DNA of 64,000 nucleotides, taken from contig CAMJMQ010000005.1 of assembly GCA_946407065.1 (NCBI GenBank), positions 62,001-126,000 of the forward strand, given 5' to 3'. The notes under the pieces were generated by a model. That model was not told the origin of the DNA. It searched no databases and was given only the letters and a program-made list of their open reading frames with translations. This stretch comes from an uncultured Clostridia bacterium (lineage in GTDB: Bacteria; Bacillota; Clostridia; Oscillospirales; Acutalibacteraceae). Position numbers and translations under genes: made by a program. How positions within the stretch are numbered: position 1 is the stretch's first letter; each line of letters begins with the position of its first letter. Shown here one piece after another: positions 16,178 to 24,510 of this stretch.

Positions 16178-19100
16178 ATGAAAATGAGACGATTAGTAAG
16201 CTTGCTGCTGGCAGTCTTACTCGTTATGTCCTGCTTCTCCGTGAGCATCGTTGCTACCTCGGCAGCTGTTGCTGATAAGGCGGAGACAGCAGCGAATATC
16301 GATGTAGCCGCCGCAGGCTCTGCGTATGAAGATATGCAGAGCAAGACAACCGTCGAAAACAACTACGGTCTGTCAAAGACCGTCAATGACGGTACGATTC
16401 TGCAGGCATGGACCTGGTCCTTCAAGAACATTGAAGAGAACCTGGAAACCATCGCGGAACAGGGCTTTACTACCATTCAGGTATCTCCCCCCAACGAGAT
16501 CAAGAAGGGTACCAAAGGCGCTAAATTCCTGCAGAACGACGGTCAAAACGGTTGGTGGATGTACTACCAGCCCTCCGGCTTCCAGCTGAACAACAGCACC
16601 GACAATGCGCTCGGCACCAAGGCTGAGTTCATTTCCATGTGCGACAAAGCGCATGAGATGGGCTTGAAGATCATCGTCGACGCTGTTATCAACCATATGG
16701 GTACCAAGGACGGCGACGATAACAACACCTCGACCGATCCCATGTCCCATGTCACTCCCAAGGCAGCTACCTTTGAGCCCGAGATCTATAACAATAAGCT
16801 GTTCCATAATCCGTGGAAAAAGATGACTTATATTGAGAACAACGATACTCAGTATAACTCAACCTACGACCTGACCCGCAACTGCACCTCCGGTCTGCCT
16901 GACTTAAAGACTGAGGACACCCGCGTACAGAAGGCGATCTATGATTACATGGAAGAGCTCATCCAGTCCGGCGCTGACGGCTTCCGCTTTGACGCCGCGA
17001 AGCACATCGAGACTCCGGATGATATCAGCGGCCTGAGATCCGATTTCTGGACGAATACCCTTGTCAAGGTCCAGAAGGCGCATCCCGATCAGGAAATCTA
17101 CGCTTACGGCGAGATTTTGAACACCTGCGGTATCAACCGTCCGTACAGCATGTACACCAAGCTGTTTGACGTCACTGACTCCAAGGGTTATTGGCAGATC
17201 AACAACGCTGTCAAGAGCGGCGGCTCCGTCGGCGAGTGGAACAACGCTACTCCCGGTTACCCGAGCTCCAACTTCAACGCTTCTAACGCAATGCTGTGGG
17301 ATGAATCCCATGATACTTATGTTGACAAGTCCACTACCGACCTGAATACCACTCAGCGCGGTAAGATCTGGGCACTGGTCGCAGGTCGCGCGGGTATCTC
17401 TTCCGTATACCTTGCTCGTCCTTCCGACAGCACCAACACTAATGATCTGTATAACATCGCGATCGGTGAAGCGCGCAAGACATCCTGGTCCAACGCTACC
17501 ACCAAGGCGATCAACCAGTTCCATAACTACTTCATCGGCCAGTCCGAGTATTGCACCAGCAACTCCGGCGGTACCGCTTATATCGAGAGAGGTACCACCG
17601 GCGCGATGATCGTCAACCTCGGCGGCACTACCGCTAAGAATGTCACACTGACCAACCACAAGCTGACCGCGGGTAACTACAAGGATGCCATCACCGGCAA
17701 CACCTTCACCGTTACCAAGAGCCAGATCAAGGGTTCTGTCGGCGCTACCGGCGTTGCTGTTCTCTATGAGAACAACGAGGCTCCCAAGCCCACCGATCCG
17801 CCCAAGCCCACTGATCCTCCCGAGACCTATATCCTCGGCGATGTCAACGATGATAAAGAAGTTGATGTTGTTGACGCTACCATGATCATGCGTGCCAACA
17901 TCGATATGATCACCCTGACCGACAAGCAGAACCGTGCTGCTGACGTTGACGGTGACGGTTTTGTTACCGTTATCGACGCTACACTGATCCAGCGCTATCT
18001 TGGCGGTAAGACTGTCAAGTATGACATCGGTAAGGAAATGACCGTACAGCCTGTACAGCCCACTACCCCGATCGTCATCCCGACGACTCCTCATTATGAT
18101 GATCCTACTGAGCCTGATCCCGGTCAGGGCGGCACCATCATCTTCTCTAACAACAAGGGCTTCAGCACTGTAAACATCTATTATTGGTCGGATGCCGAGC
18201 AGCCCGTAGAGTGGCCCGGTGTACCGATGACCTCTATCGGCATGAACGAGTACGGTGAAGAGAGATTCACCTTCGATCTGCCCGCAGGCATGACCAATTA
18301 CATTATCAACGACGGCAGCCAGCAGACTGTTGATATTCCGTTCAACGGTTCTACCGGCGTTTACATGACCGATCAGGATGCGGAAGGTCACTACAACGTA
18401 GAATTCTACGATATCGACCCGACTCCCACTCCGACTCCGGGCCCCGATCCGGACCCCGATACCGAGGGCTCCTTCCTCCTCACCGACAACTTCGGTTGGG
18501 GTCAGGCATATGTCTATGCTTGGGACGATGACGGCAATGAGCTCTACGGCGCATGGCCGGGTTCCGCTCAGGCTGAGACCACTACGAATGAGTACGGCGA
18601 GACTCAGTTCAGATGCTACATTCCCAAGGGCGCTACCGGCGTTATCCTGAGCAACGGTAACGGCGAGCAGACCGAGGACATCAAGGACTTCTCCTATGAC
18701 GGTTACTGGATGGATGGCTCCAAGAACGATCTGGGTCATTACAAGGTCACCGGTTGGAATTCCGACGGTTCCGGCGGTTCTGACGATCCCACTCCCGATT
18801 ATCCTGTCAAGTCTTCCTTCCTCTTGACCGACAACTTCGGTTGGGGTCAGGCGTATGTCTACGCTTGGAACGAAGCCGGCGAAGCAATCACAGGCGAATG
18901 GCCCGGCGCCGCTATGGCAGAGACTGTCACGAATGATTACGGTGAGACTCAGTTCAAGTGCAATGTTCCCGAGAACGCTGTCGGCGTGATCCTGAGCAAC
19001 GGTAACGGCGCTCAGACCGAGGACATCACTGACTTTACCTATGACGGTTACTGGATGAACGGTTCCCAGAACGATAAGGGTCACTACCTCGTTACAGGTT

Positions 19101-21175
19101 GGAGATCCGACGGCTCCGGTTCCGGCGGTTCTGATCAGCCTATTCCTACTCCCGATCCCACCAACAGAACCATCATCTTCTCTAACAACAAGGGCTTCAG
19201 CAGCGTCAATATCTATTATTGGGGCGATGGCGTTGAGCCTGTACAGTGGCCCGGCGTTGCGATGACCTCTATCGGTCAGAACGAATTCGGTGAAGAGAGA
19301 TTCACCTTCGAGCTGCCCGAGGGCATGACCAACTACATCATCACCGACGGTACTTCTCAGACCGTTGACGTTCCCTTTACCGGCGCGACCGGCGTTTACA
19401 TGACCGATCTCAACGGCGAGGGCAAATATGAAGTAGCCTTCTATGATATCGGCGGCGGTGACACTCCGATCGATCCGACCACACCCGTAGGTGATGACGG
19501 TATCTATCTCGTAGGTACCTTCAGCAACTGGGAGACCGACGCTCAGTATAAGATGAGCGAGAATCCCGGCGCTCCCGGCGAGTACATGATCTCTACCACC
19601 CTTTCCGAGGGCGACGGCGTCAAGGTCGTTAAGGTGGAGAACGGCAACACTACTTGGTATCCCGACGGTATGGATAACGAGTACATTGTTGACGCGGCTC
19701 ACGCAGGCAATGTGACCATCTACTTCAATGCGGCGGGCAGCGCTGATTGGAGCGCGTTCGGCGGCTACATGTACATCGATAACGGCGGTTCTACCCCCGA
19801 GCCTCAGCCGACTCAGGGCGGAGATACTCCCGATCCCACGAACAGAACCATCATCTTCTCCAACAACAAGGGATTCAGCACCGTTAACATCTATTATTGG
19901 GCTGATGGTGAAGAGCCTGTACAGTGGCCCGGCGTTCCGATGACCTATTATGATACCAACGAGATGGGCGAGCAGAGATATTCGTTTGAGCTGCCCGAGG
20001 GTATGACCAACTACATCATCAACGACGGCACACAGCAGACCGTTGATATCACCTTTACCGGTGCTACCGGCGTTTACATGACCGATAAGGACGCTACAGG
20101 TAACTATGAGGTAGCATTCTATGATATCGGCGGCGATCCGACTCCCACTCCCGATCCCACGACCGCTCCTGCTCCCGTAGGTGACGACGGCGTTTACCTC
20201 GTCGGTACCTTCAGCAATTGGCAGCCCGACGCTCAGTATAAGATGAGCGAGAACCCCGGTGCAGCAGGCGAGTACATGATCTCTACCACCCTGACTGAGG
20301 GCGACGGCGTGAAGGTCGTTAAGGTCGAGAACGGCGTTCAGACCTGGTATCCCGACGGCGAAGGCAATGAGTACACTGTTGACGCGGCTCATGCGGGCAA
20401 CGTTACTGTTTACTTCAACGCGGCAGGCAGCGCTGATTGGAGCGCGTTCGGCGGCTACATGTACATCGATAACGGCTCGACTCCTACTCCCGATCCCACT
20501 CAGCCTGTTAACCCCGATCCTGATCCCGATCCTTCCGGCAGAACCATCCTGTTCTCCAATAACAAGGGCTTCAGCACCGTTAACATCTATTATTGGGCTG
20601 ATGGTGAAGAGCCTGTACAGTGGCCCGGTGTTCCGATGACCTATTATGACACCAATGAGATGGGCGAGCAGCGCTTCTCCTTCGAGATGCCCGCAGGCAT
20701 GACTAACTACATCATCAACGACGGTACTCAGCAGACGGTTGATATTCCGTTCACCGGCTCTACCGGCGTTTACATGACCGATAAGGATAGCGAGGGTCAT
20801 TATATGGTTGATTTCTATGAGATCGGCGATAATCCGACTCCGAATCCCGATCCTGATCCCGATCCTACACCGAGCGGCAAGGATGTTACCTTCGAGCCCG
20901 GCGACGCAAGTCAGGCTGATCCCGCATGGTTCGCATGGGTTTGGAACGACGGTTCCGAAGGCACTTGGATCCAGGGCACTGCTTCCGGCTCCAACATCGT
21001 ATTTGCCGGCGCAGCCGATTATGGCAACATTCTTGTCGTCAGAATGCCCACCGGCTCTACCTCCGCAGACTGGGATACCTGTTGGAACCAGTCCGAGGAT
21101 ATTAAGATGCAGTCCGGCACCCTGTACTTCACAGGTTGGGGCAGCGGTAACAAGTTTAATATCGGCTGGAAATAA
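16178..21175 (+). CDS. Secreted GH13 alpha-amylase with dockerin and multiple starch-binding-like modules
   Basis: 1665 aa. Signal peptide (1-~31). GH13 catalytic domain ~75-530 with region I DAVINH (D168), nucleophile D272 in GFRFDAAKH, acid/base E312 in YGEIL and D379 in DESHDT: an active endo-amylase is expected. Pro/Thr linker, then a dockerin (~551-616) with two calcium-loop repeats (GDVNDDKEVDVVDATMIM; ADVDGDGFVTVIDATLIQ), which would dock on a cohesin of an amylosome. After it come four CBM26-like modules starting IFSNNKGFS (~653, ~998, ~1224, ~1456), two related FLLTDNFGWGQ modules (~764, ~879), two YLVGTFSNW modules (~1105, ~1335) and a distinct C-terminal module (~1567-1665). Pro-rich linkers separate them. 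Strong AGGAGG site; own promoter and terminator. Cohesin partners are not in the window. Confidence 0.93.
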   Translation: MKMRRLVSLLLAVLLVMSCFSVSIVATSAAVADKAETAANIDVAAAGSAYEDMQSKTTVENNYGLSKTVNDGTILQAWTWSFKNIEENLETIAEQGFTTIQVSPPNEIKKGTKGAKFLQNDGQNGWWMYYQPSGFQLNNSTDNALGTKAEFISMCDKAHEMGLKIIVDAVINHMGTKDGDDNNTSTDPMSHVTPKAATFEPEIYNNKLFHNPWKKMTYIENNDTQYNSTYDLTRNCTSGLPDLKTEDTRVQKAIYDYMEELIQSGADGFRFDAAKHIETPDDISGLRSDFWTNTLVKVQKAHPDQEIYAYGEILNTCGINRPYSMYTKLFDVTDSKGYWQINNAVKSGGSVGEWNNATPGYPSSNFNASNAMLWDESHDTYVDKSTTDLNTTQRGKIWALVAGRAGISSVYLARPSDSTNTNDLYNIAIGEARKTSWSNATTKAINQFHNYFIGQSEYCTSNSGGTAYIERGTTGAMIVNLGGTTAKNVTLTNHKLTAGNYKDAITGNTFTVTKSQIKGSVGATGVAVLYENNEAPKPTDPPKPTDPPETYILGDVNDDKEVDVVDATMIMRANIDMITLTDKQNRAADVDGDGFVTVIDATLIQRYLGGKTVKYDIGKEMTVQPVQPTTPIVIPTTPHYDDPTEPDPGQGGTIIFSNNKGFSTVNIYYWSDAEQPVEWPGVPMTSIGMNEYGEERFTFDLPAGMTNYIINDGSQQTVDIPFNGSTGVYMTDQDAEGHYNVEFYDIDPTPTPTPGPDPDPDTEGSFLLTDNFGWGQAYVYAWDDDGNELYGAWPGSAQAETTTNEYGETQFRCYIPKGATGVILSNGNGEQTEDIKDFSYDGYWMDGSKNDLGHYKVTGWNSDGSGGSDDPTPDYPVKSSFLLTDNFGWGQAYVYAWNEAGEAITGEWPGAAMAETVTNDYGETQFKCNVPENAVGVILSNGNGAQTEDITDFTYDGYWMNGSQNDKGHYLVTGWRSDGSGSGGSDQPIPTPDPTNRTIIFSNNKGFSSVNIYYWGDGVEPVQWPGVAMTSIGQNEFGEERFTFELPEGMTNYIITDGTSQTVDVPFTGATGVYMTDLNGEGKYEVAFYDIGGGDTPIDPTTPVGDDGIYLVGTFSNWETDAQYKMSENPGAPGEYMISTTLSEGDGVKVVKVENGNTTWYPDGMDNEYIVDAAHAGNVTIYFNAAGSADWSAFGGYMYIDNGGSTPEPQPTQGGDTPDPTNRTIIFSNNKGFSTVNIYYWADGEEPVQWPGVPMTYYDTNEMGEQRYSFELPEGMTNYIINDGTQQTVDITFTGATGVYMTDKDATGNYEVAFYDIGGDPTPTPDPTTAPAPVGDDGVYLVGTFSNWQPDAQYKMSENPGAAGEYMISTTLTEGDGVKVVKVENGVQTWYPDGEGNEYTVDAAHAGNVTVYFNAAGSADWSAFGGYMYIDNGSTPTPDPTQPVNPDPDPDPSGRTILFSNNKGFSTVNIYYWADGEEPVQWPGVPMTYYDTNEMGEQRFSFEMPAGMTNYIINDGTQQTVDIPFTGSTGVYMTDKDSEGHYMVDFYEIGDNPTPNPDPDPDPTPSGKDVTFEPGDASQADPAWFAWVWNDGSEGTWIQGTASGSNIVFAGAADYGNILVVRMPTGSTSADWDTCWNQSEDIKMQSGTLYFTGWGSGNKFNIGWK
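18131..20820 (+). repeat. Intragenic module repeats of the amylase gene
   Basis: Near-identical DNA segments of ~270-300 bases: the IFSNNKGFS modules at ~18131, ~19166, ~19848 and ~20543, the FLLTDNFGWGQ modules at ~18467 and ~18812, and the YLVGTFSNW modules at ~19490 and ~20180. The last two copies (19848 vs 20543; 19490 vs 20180) are almost identical at the DNA level, so recent duplication or gene conversion is likely. Confidence 0.9.
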
Positions 21176-21217
21176 TCCATCCTCTCAGCGAAAGCTGTGA
21201 ATGATCCCAAAATAATG

Positions 21218-21247
21218 CGGGAGCAGGCTTCGGTCTGCTCCCGTTTT
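21218..21247 (+). terminator. Terminator of the amylase gene
   Basis: Stem CGGGAGCAG / CTGCTCCCG (21218-21226, 21235-21243), 8-base loop, TTTT. Confidence 0.85.
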
Positions 21248-21324
21248 CCGTGAAGTTTTAAATTCTATCAGTATAATTATGGAGATTGTTTGTCCGATGT
21301 GACAACCATCGATTGGAGGCTGTT

Positions 21325-21927
21325 ATGCACATTCCGTCATCCGATACCATCGATATCGAAGTGTTAACCTTTGCGGACGCGATGGTCAGTACCAATGATG
21401 ATTATGATAAATCCCGCTGGCTGTATGTGCCCGATTTCTACAGTGAATACCGTTATATCCTCGGTACAAGAGGGGAGAGACCGCTGATCTGCATCGGCAT
21501 CAATCCATCCACCGCCGCGCCTGATGATCTGGATAATACGCTCAAATCGGTTGAACGGATCGCGCTTGCGAACGGCTATGACAGCTTCATCATGTTTAAT
21601 GTCTATGCTCAGCGCGCGACAAATCCCGATGATATGGAGCGCGAGTGCAACACGCTGCTCCATGAGGAGAATATGAAAGCGTTCGACTATATCTTAGGAT
21701 TGAGCGATCAGCCCGCTGTCTGGGCGGCATGGGGCAATATTATCGAAAAGCGCCCGTATCTGCCCGACTGTGTGCGTTCGATGACCGATCTCGGTACACG
21801 ACATCATGCAAAGTGGTATTCCGCGGGCAAGATCTCCAAAAAGGGACACCCACATCATCCGCTTTATTTGCGGAAGGATACCCCTCTTGATCCTTTTGAT
21901 ATCGAAAAGTATATTGATACGCTGTGA
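21325..21927 (+). CDS. DUF1643-family protein
   Basis: 200 aa. The stretch GERPLICIGINPSTAAPDDLDNT followed by YDSFIMFNVYAQRATNP is typical of DUF1643, a family of unknown enzymatic role sometimes seen with phages and toxin-antitoxin loci. A conserved AAWGN segment and a His-rich C-terminal part (KKGHPHHPLYL) also fit. Start ATG 21325 has GGAGG six bases upstream; the TTG at 21286 is less likely. Stands alone between the amylase and the IOR operon, with its own terminator. Confidence 0.8.
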   Translation: MHIPSSDTIDIEVLTFADAMVSTNDDYDKSRWLYVPDFYSEYRYILGTRGERPLICIGINPSTAAPDDLDNTLKSVERIALANGYDSFIMFNVYAQRATNPDDMERECNTLLHEENMKAFDYILGLSDQPAVWAAWGNIIEKRPYLPDCVRSMTDLGTRHHAKWYSAGKISKKGHPHHPLYLRKDTPLDPFDIEKYIDTL

Positions 21928-21943
21928 TGAGCATAAGAAATAA

Positions 21944-21970
21944 GACCCACCGTTCTTGGTGGGTCTTTCT
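21944..21970 (+). terminator. Terminator of the DUF1643 gene
   Basis: Stem GACCCACC / GGTGGGTC (21944-21951, 21958-21965), loop GTTCTT, TTTCT. Confidence 0.85.
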
Positions 21971-22026
21971 CGTTACATCATTATTACTTGGATGATAGAA
22001 TCCTATATTACAATGATAAGTGCAAA

Positions 22027-22458
22027 TTATAATTTTGCCATATCCTCTTCGGTGACAAGGGTGATGCCGTGTTCGGTGAGGATCTTCTCAGCGGCGGCGT
22101 TATCTTCGACACGGAGCACTACATACGCGAACTGCTTGGAAACGGTGATGAACGCGTACATATACTCGATGTTGATGTTGTTGTCCGCTAAGATCTTGAC
22201 GACCTTTGCCAGAGCGCCGGGCTCATCCTGTACGGCTACGCCGACGACCTCGGTGACGGAAACGAACGCGTTCGCGTCATCCAGCGCCTGCTTTGCCTTG
22301 GCGATATCGGTGACGATCAGGCGGAAGATACCAAAGTCATTGGTGTCCGCAACACTCATCGCGCGGATGTCAACGCCTGCCTTGGCGATCGCGTCGGTGA
22401 CGGTGACGAGGGTGCCTTCACGGTTTTCTACAAAGATGGATAACTGTTTAATTGCCAT
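22027..22458 (-). CDS. Tandem ACT-domain protein
   Basis: 143 aa made of two ACT domains: residues 1-~68 (KQLSIFVENREGTLVTVTDAI) and ~72-143 (VVGVAVQDEPGALAKVVKILADNNINIEYMYA). ACT pairs bind amino acids and usually regulate enzymes. It is the last gene of the operon paaK2-iorA-iorB-paaK1, an association common in anaerobes that ferment aromatic amino acids, so sensing an aromatic or branched amino acid is the likely role (inference). Good AAGGAG site. Confidence 0.88.
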   Translation of the reverse strand: MAIKQLSIFVENREGTLVTVTDAIAKAGVDIRAMSVADTNDFGIFRLIVTDIAKAKQALDDANAFVSVTEVVGVAVQDEPGALAKVVKILADNNINIEYMYAFITVSKQFAYVVLRVEDNAAAEKILTEHGITLVTEEDMAKL

Positions 22459-22480
22459 AATGTTACTCCTTTATCAATGT

Positions 22481-22500
22481 GTCATTGCGTGCCCTGACGC
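22481..22500 (+). repeat. Degenerate half copy of repeat family A
   Basis: GTCATTGCGTGCCCTGACGC between the ACT gene and the upstream ligase gene; only the left half matches. Confidence 0.35.
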
Positions 22501-22529
22501 GTTATGTTCAAGGCTCGCAACGGATCTGG

Positions 22530-23849
22530 TTAAGTGTTGATTCCCATTTTCTTGCGGTTATCGATAACGCGAACCGCTTTGCCTTCGCTGCGTGCGATCG
22601 ACTTCGGCGCGGCAAGACGGATGACGGGATTGATGCCGAGCATTTCCTTCATTGCTGCCTGGAGCTTCTTTTCCTTTTTGGTGATGACCTTCGGTGTATC
22701 GGAGAAGTCCTCGGGGAGCATCTCGACGCGGATCTCAAAGGTATCGGTGTTGTTCACGCGGTCAACCAGGATCTGATAGTTCGGCGCGTAGCCGTTGTTC
22801 AGCAGTACCGCCTCGATCTGGCTGGGGAAGACGTTGACGCCGCGGATGATCATCATGTCGTCACTGCGTCCCATCGGCTTGTGCATGCGGATAAAGGTTC
22901 TGCCGCAGGAGCATTTCTCGCGGGAGAGGACGGTGATATCGCGGGTGCGGTAACGGATCAGCGGGAACGCCTCTTTATCCAGAGAGGTGAACACCAGCTC
23001 ACCCTTGCTGCCCTCGGGGAGTACCTCGCCGGTATCGGGATCGATGATCTCGGCATAGAAGTGATCCTCATTGATGTGCATACCATTCTGCTCACAGCAT
23101 TCAAACGCCACGCCGGGGCCGCTCGATTCTGTCAAGCCGTAGATATCATACGCCTTGATACCCAGACTTTTCTCGATATCTTTTCGCATTTCTTCTGTCC
23201 AGGGCTCAGCGCCGAAAATACCGGCTTTGAGTTTATTATCCTCAGGCTTGTAGCCCTTTTCTTTTAAGGATTCTCCGATATAAGCGGCGTAGGAGGGGGT
23301 ACAGCAGAGGAAGGTGGCGTTGAGATCCATCATGAACTGGATCTGGCGATTCGTGTTACCGCTCGACATCGGCAGGGTCAGACAACCGACTTTATGGGAG
23401 CCGCCGTGCAGACCTGCGCCGCCGGTAAACAGTCCGTAGCCGTAGGCTACCTGCACAACGTCGCCTGCGTCACCGCCTGCCGCGACAATCGCGCGAGCAC
23501 AGCATTCTTCCCACATATCGACGTCGTTCTGGGTGTAGAACGCGACAACGCGCTTGCCGGTGGTACCGGAGGTGGAGTGGATTCGTACACAGTTATTGAG
23601 GTCAGTCGCGAGCATTCCGTAGGGATATGCTTCTCTTAAATCGTTTTTGCTCAGGAACGGAAGCTTACTGATATCCTGAAGACAGGTGATATCCTCGGGC
23701 TTGACGCCTTTTTCATCCATCAGATTGCGGTAGTATTCGACGTTCTCATACACATAGCGCACCTGACGAATGAGCTTGAACTCCTGCAGCTTCTTGATCT
23801 CGTTGACCGGCATGGTCTCAGCTTCGGGCTGATAGAATTTCTTCTGCAT
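22530..23849 (-). CDS. paaK: Phenylacetate-CoA ligase family protein (copy 1)
   Basis: 439 aa adenylate-forming enzyme expected to convert an aryl- or branched-chain acid to its CoA thioester, or run in reverse to make ATP from the acyl-CoA produced by IOR. Motifs: HSTSGTTGKRVVAFYT (P-loop), DIYGLTESSGPGVAFEC, the CSCGRTFIRMHKPMGRSDDMMIIRGVNVFPSQIE segment. Lies 91 bases after iorB in the same direction. About as similar to copy 2 as two old paralogs; which substrate each prefers cannot be read from sequence. Confidence 0.9.
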   Translation of the reverse strand: MQKKFYQPEAETMPVNEIKKLQEFKLIRQVRYVYENVEYYRNLMDEKGVKPEDITCLQDISKLPFLSKNDLREAYPYGMLATDLNNCVRIHSTSGTTGKRVVAFYTQNDVDMWEECCARAIVAAGGDAGDVVQVAYGYGLFTGGAGLHGGSHKVGCLTLPMSSGNTNRQIQFMMDLNATFLCCTPSYAAYIGESLKEKGYKPEDNKLKAGIFGAEPWTEEMRKDIEKSLGIKAYDIYGLTESSGPGVAFECCEQNGMHINEDHFYAEIIDPDTGEVLPEGSKGELVFTSLDKEAFPLIRYRTRDITVLSREKCSCGRTFIRMHKPMGRSDDMMIIRGVNVFPSQIEAVLLNNGYAPNYQILVDRVNNTDTFEIRVEMLPEDFSDTPKVITKKEKKLQAAMKEMLGINPVIRLAAPKSIARSEGKAVRVIDNRKKMGINT

Positions 23850-23898
23850 GGGGCTTCATCCTTTCTGTTGTTTTTTCATGATACCTACTGCATTTCAT

Positions 23899-23935
23899 GT
23901 CATTGCGAGGCACAACGTGCCGTGGCAATCTCAAC
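23899..23935 (+). repeat. Dispersed repeat family A, copy 4
   Basis: GTCATTGCGAGG, CACAACGTG, CCGTGGCAATCTCAAC, between iorB and paaK copy 1. Confidence 0.85.
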
Positions 23936-23940
23936 ATGAT

Positions 23941-24510
23941 TTAGCAGTTATAACCCAAATCAAATGCCTTTTTGTTGATGGCAACAAACTGCGGCTTGAC
24001 ACATTTTTCGATGGCGGTCAGCCATTTTTCCTTCGGCATATCGAAGTATTTGGCGAGCCTGCCCATCAAAACGATGTTGCACGCCTTGGACGAACCCGCT
24101 TCATTCGCCAGCGCCAGCGCGTCGATATCGTCCACATGAATGCCTTTAGCCTTCATCTCATCGATGATATCCTCGGGATAGGTGGTCGCGCCGATGATGA
24201 CCGGCATGGGATCGATCTGCTGGGTGTTGACGATGATGGTACCGTCCTTTTTGAGGTTCTGTACATAGCGAGCCGCCTCGATCTTCTCGAAGGAGACGAT
24301 GAAATCCGCTTCACCGTTCTCGATGACGGGGGAGTAGACCTTGTCGCCGAAGCGGACATAGGTGACGACGGAACCGCCGCGCTGGCTCATTCCGTGTACT
24401 TCGCTGACTTTTACATCATAGCCTTCGTCAACAAGCAGTCTGCCAAGCAGCTTGGACGCGAGCAGGGAACCCTGTCCGCCGACGCCGACGATCATAATAT
24501 TCTTAGTCAT
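23941..24510 (-). CDS. iorB: Indolepyruvate:ferredoxin oxidoreductase beta subunit
   Basis: 189 aa gamma-type domain of 2-oxoacid:ferredoxin oxidoreductases. N-terminus NIMIVGVGGQGSLLASKLLG, then SEVHGMSQRGGSVVTYVRFG, both family hallmarks. With IorA it oxidises arylpyruvates (from Trp, Phe, Tyr) to aryl-acetyl-CoA, reducing ferredoxin. ATG 24510 overlaps the end of iorA by eight bases; the frame open to 24594 runs inside iorA and is rejected. Confidence 0.93.
   Translation of the reverse strand: MTKNIMIVGVGGQGSLLASKLLGRLLVDEGYDVKVSEVHGMSQRGGSVVTYVRFGDKVYSPVIENGEADFIVSFEKIEAARYVQNLKKDGTIIVNTQQIDPMPVIIGATTYPEDIIDEMKAKGIHVDDIDALALANEAGSSKACNIVLMGRLAKYFDMPKEKWLTAIEKCVKPQFVAINKKAFDLGYNC

Noticed and set aside
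16904-20800. 1298-codon open frame antisense to the amylase gene
   Set aside because: Its codons lie exactly opposite the amylase codons, so its stops correspond to sense TTA, CTA and TCA, codons the amylase almost never uses; it ends precisely at a sense TTA (16904-16906). No ribosome-binding site, low-complexity repeats mirroring the modules. A codon-bias shadow.
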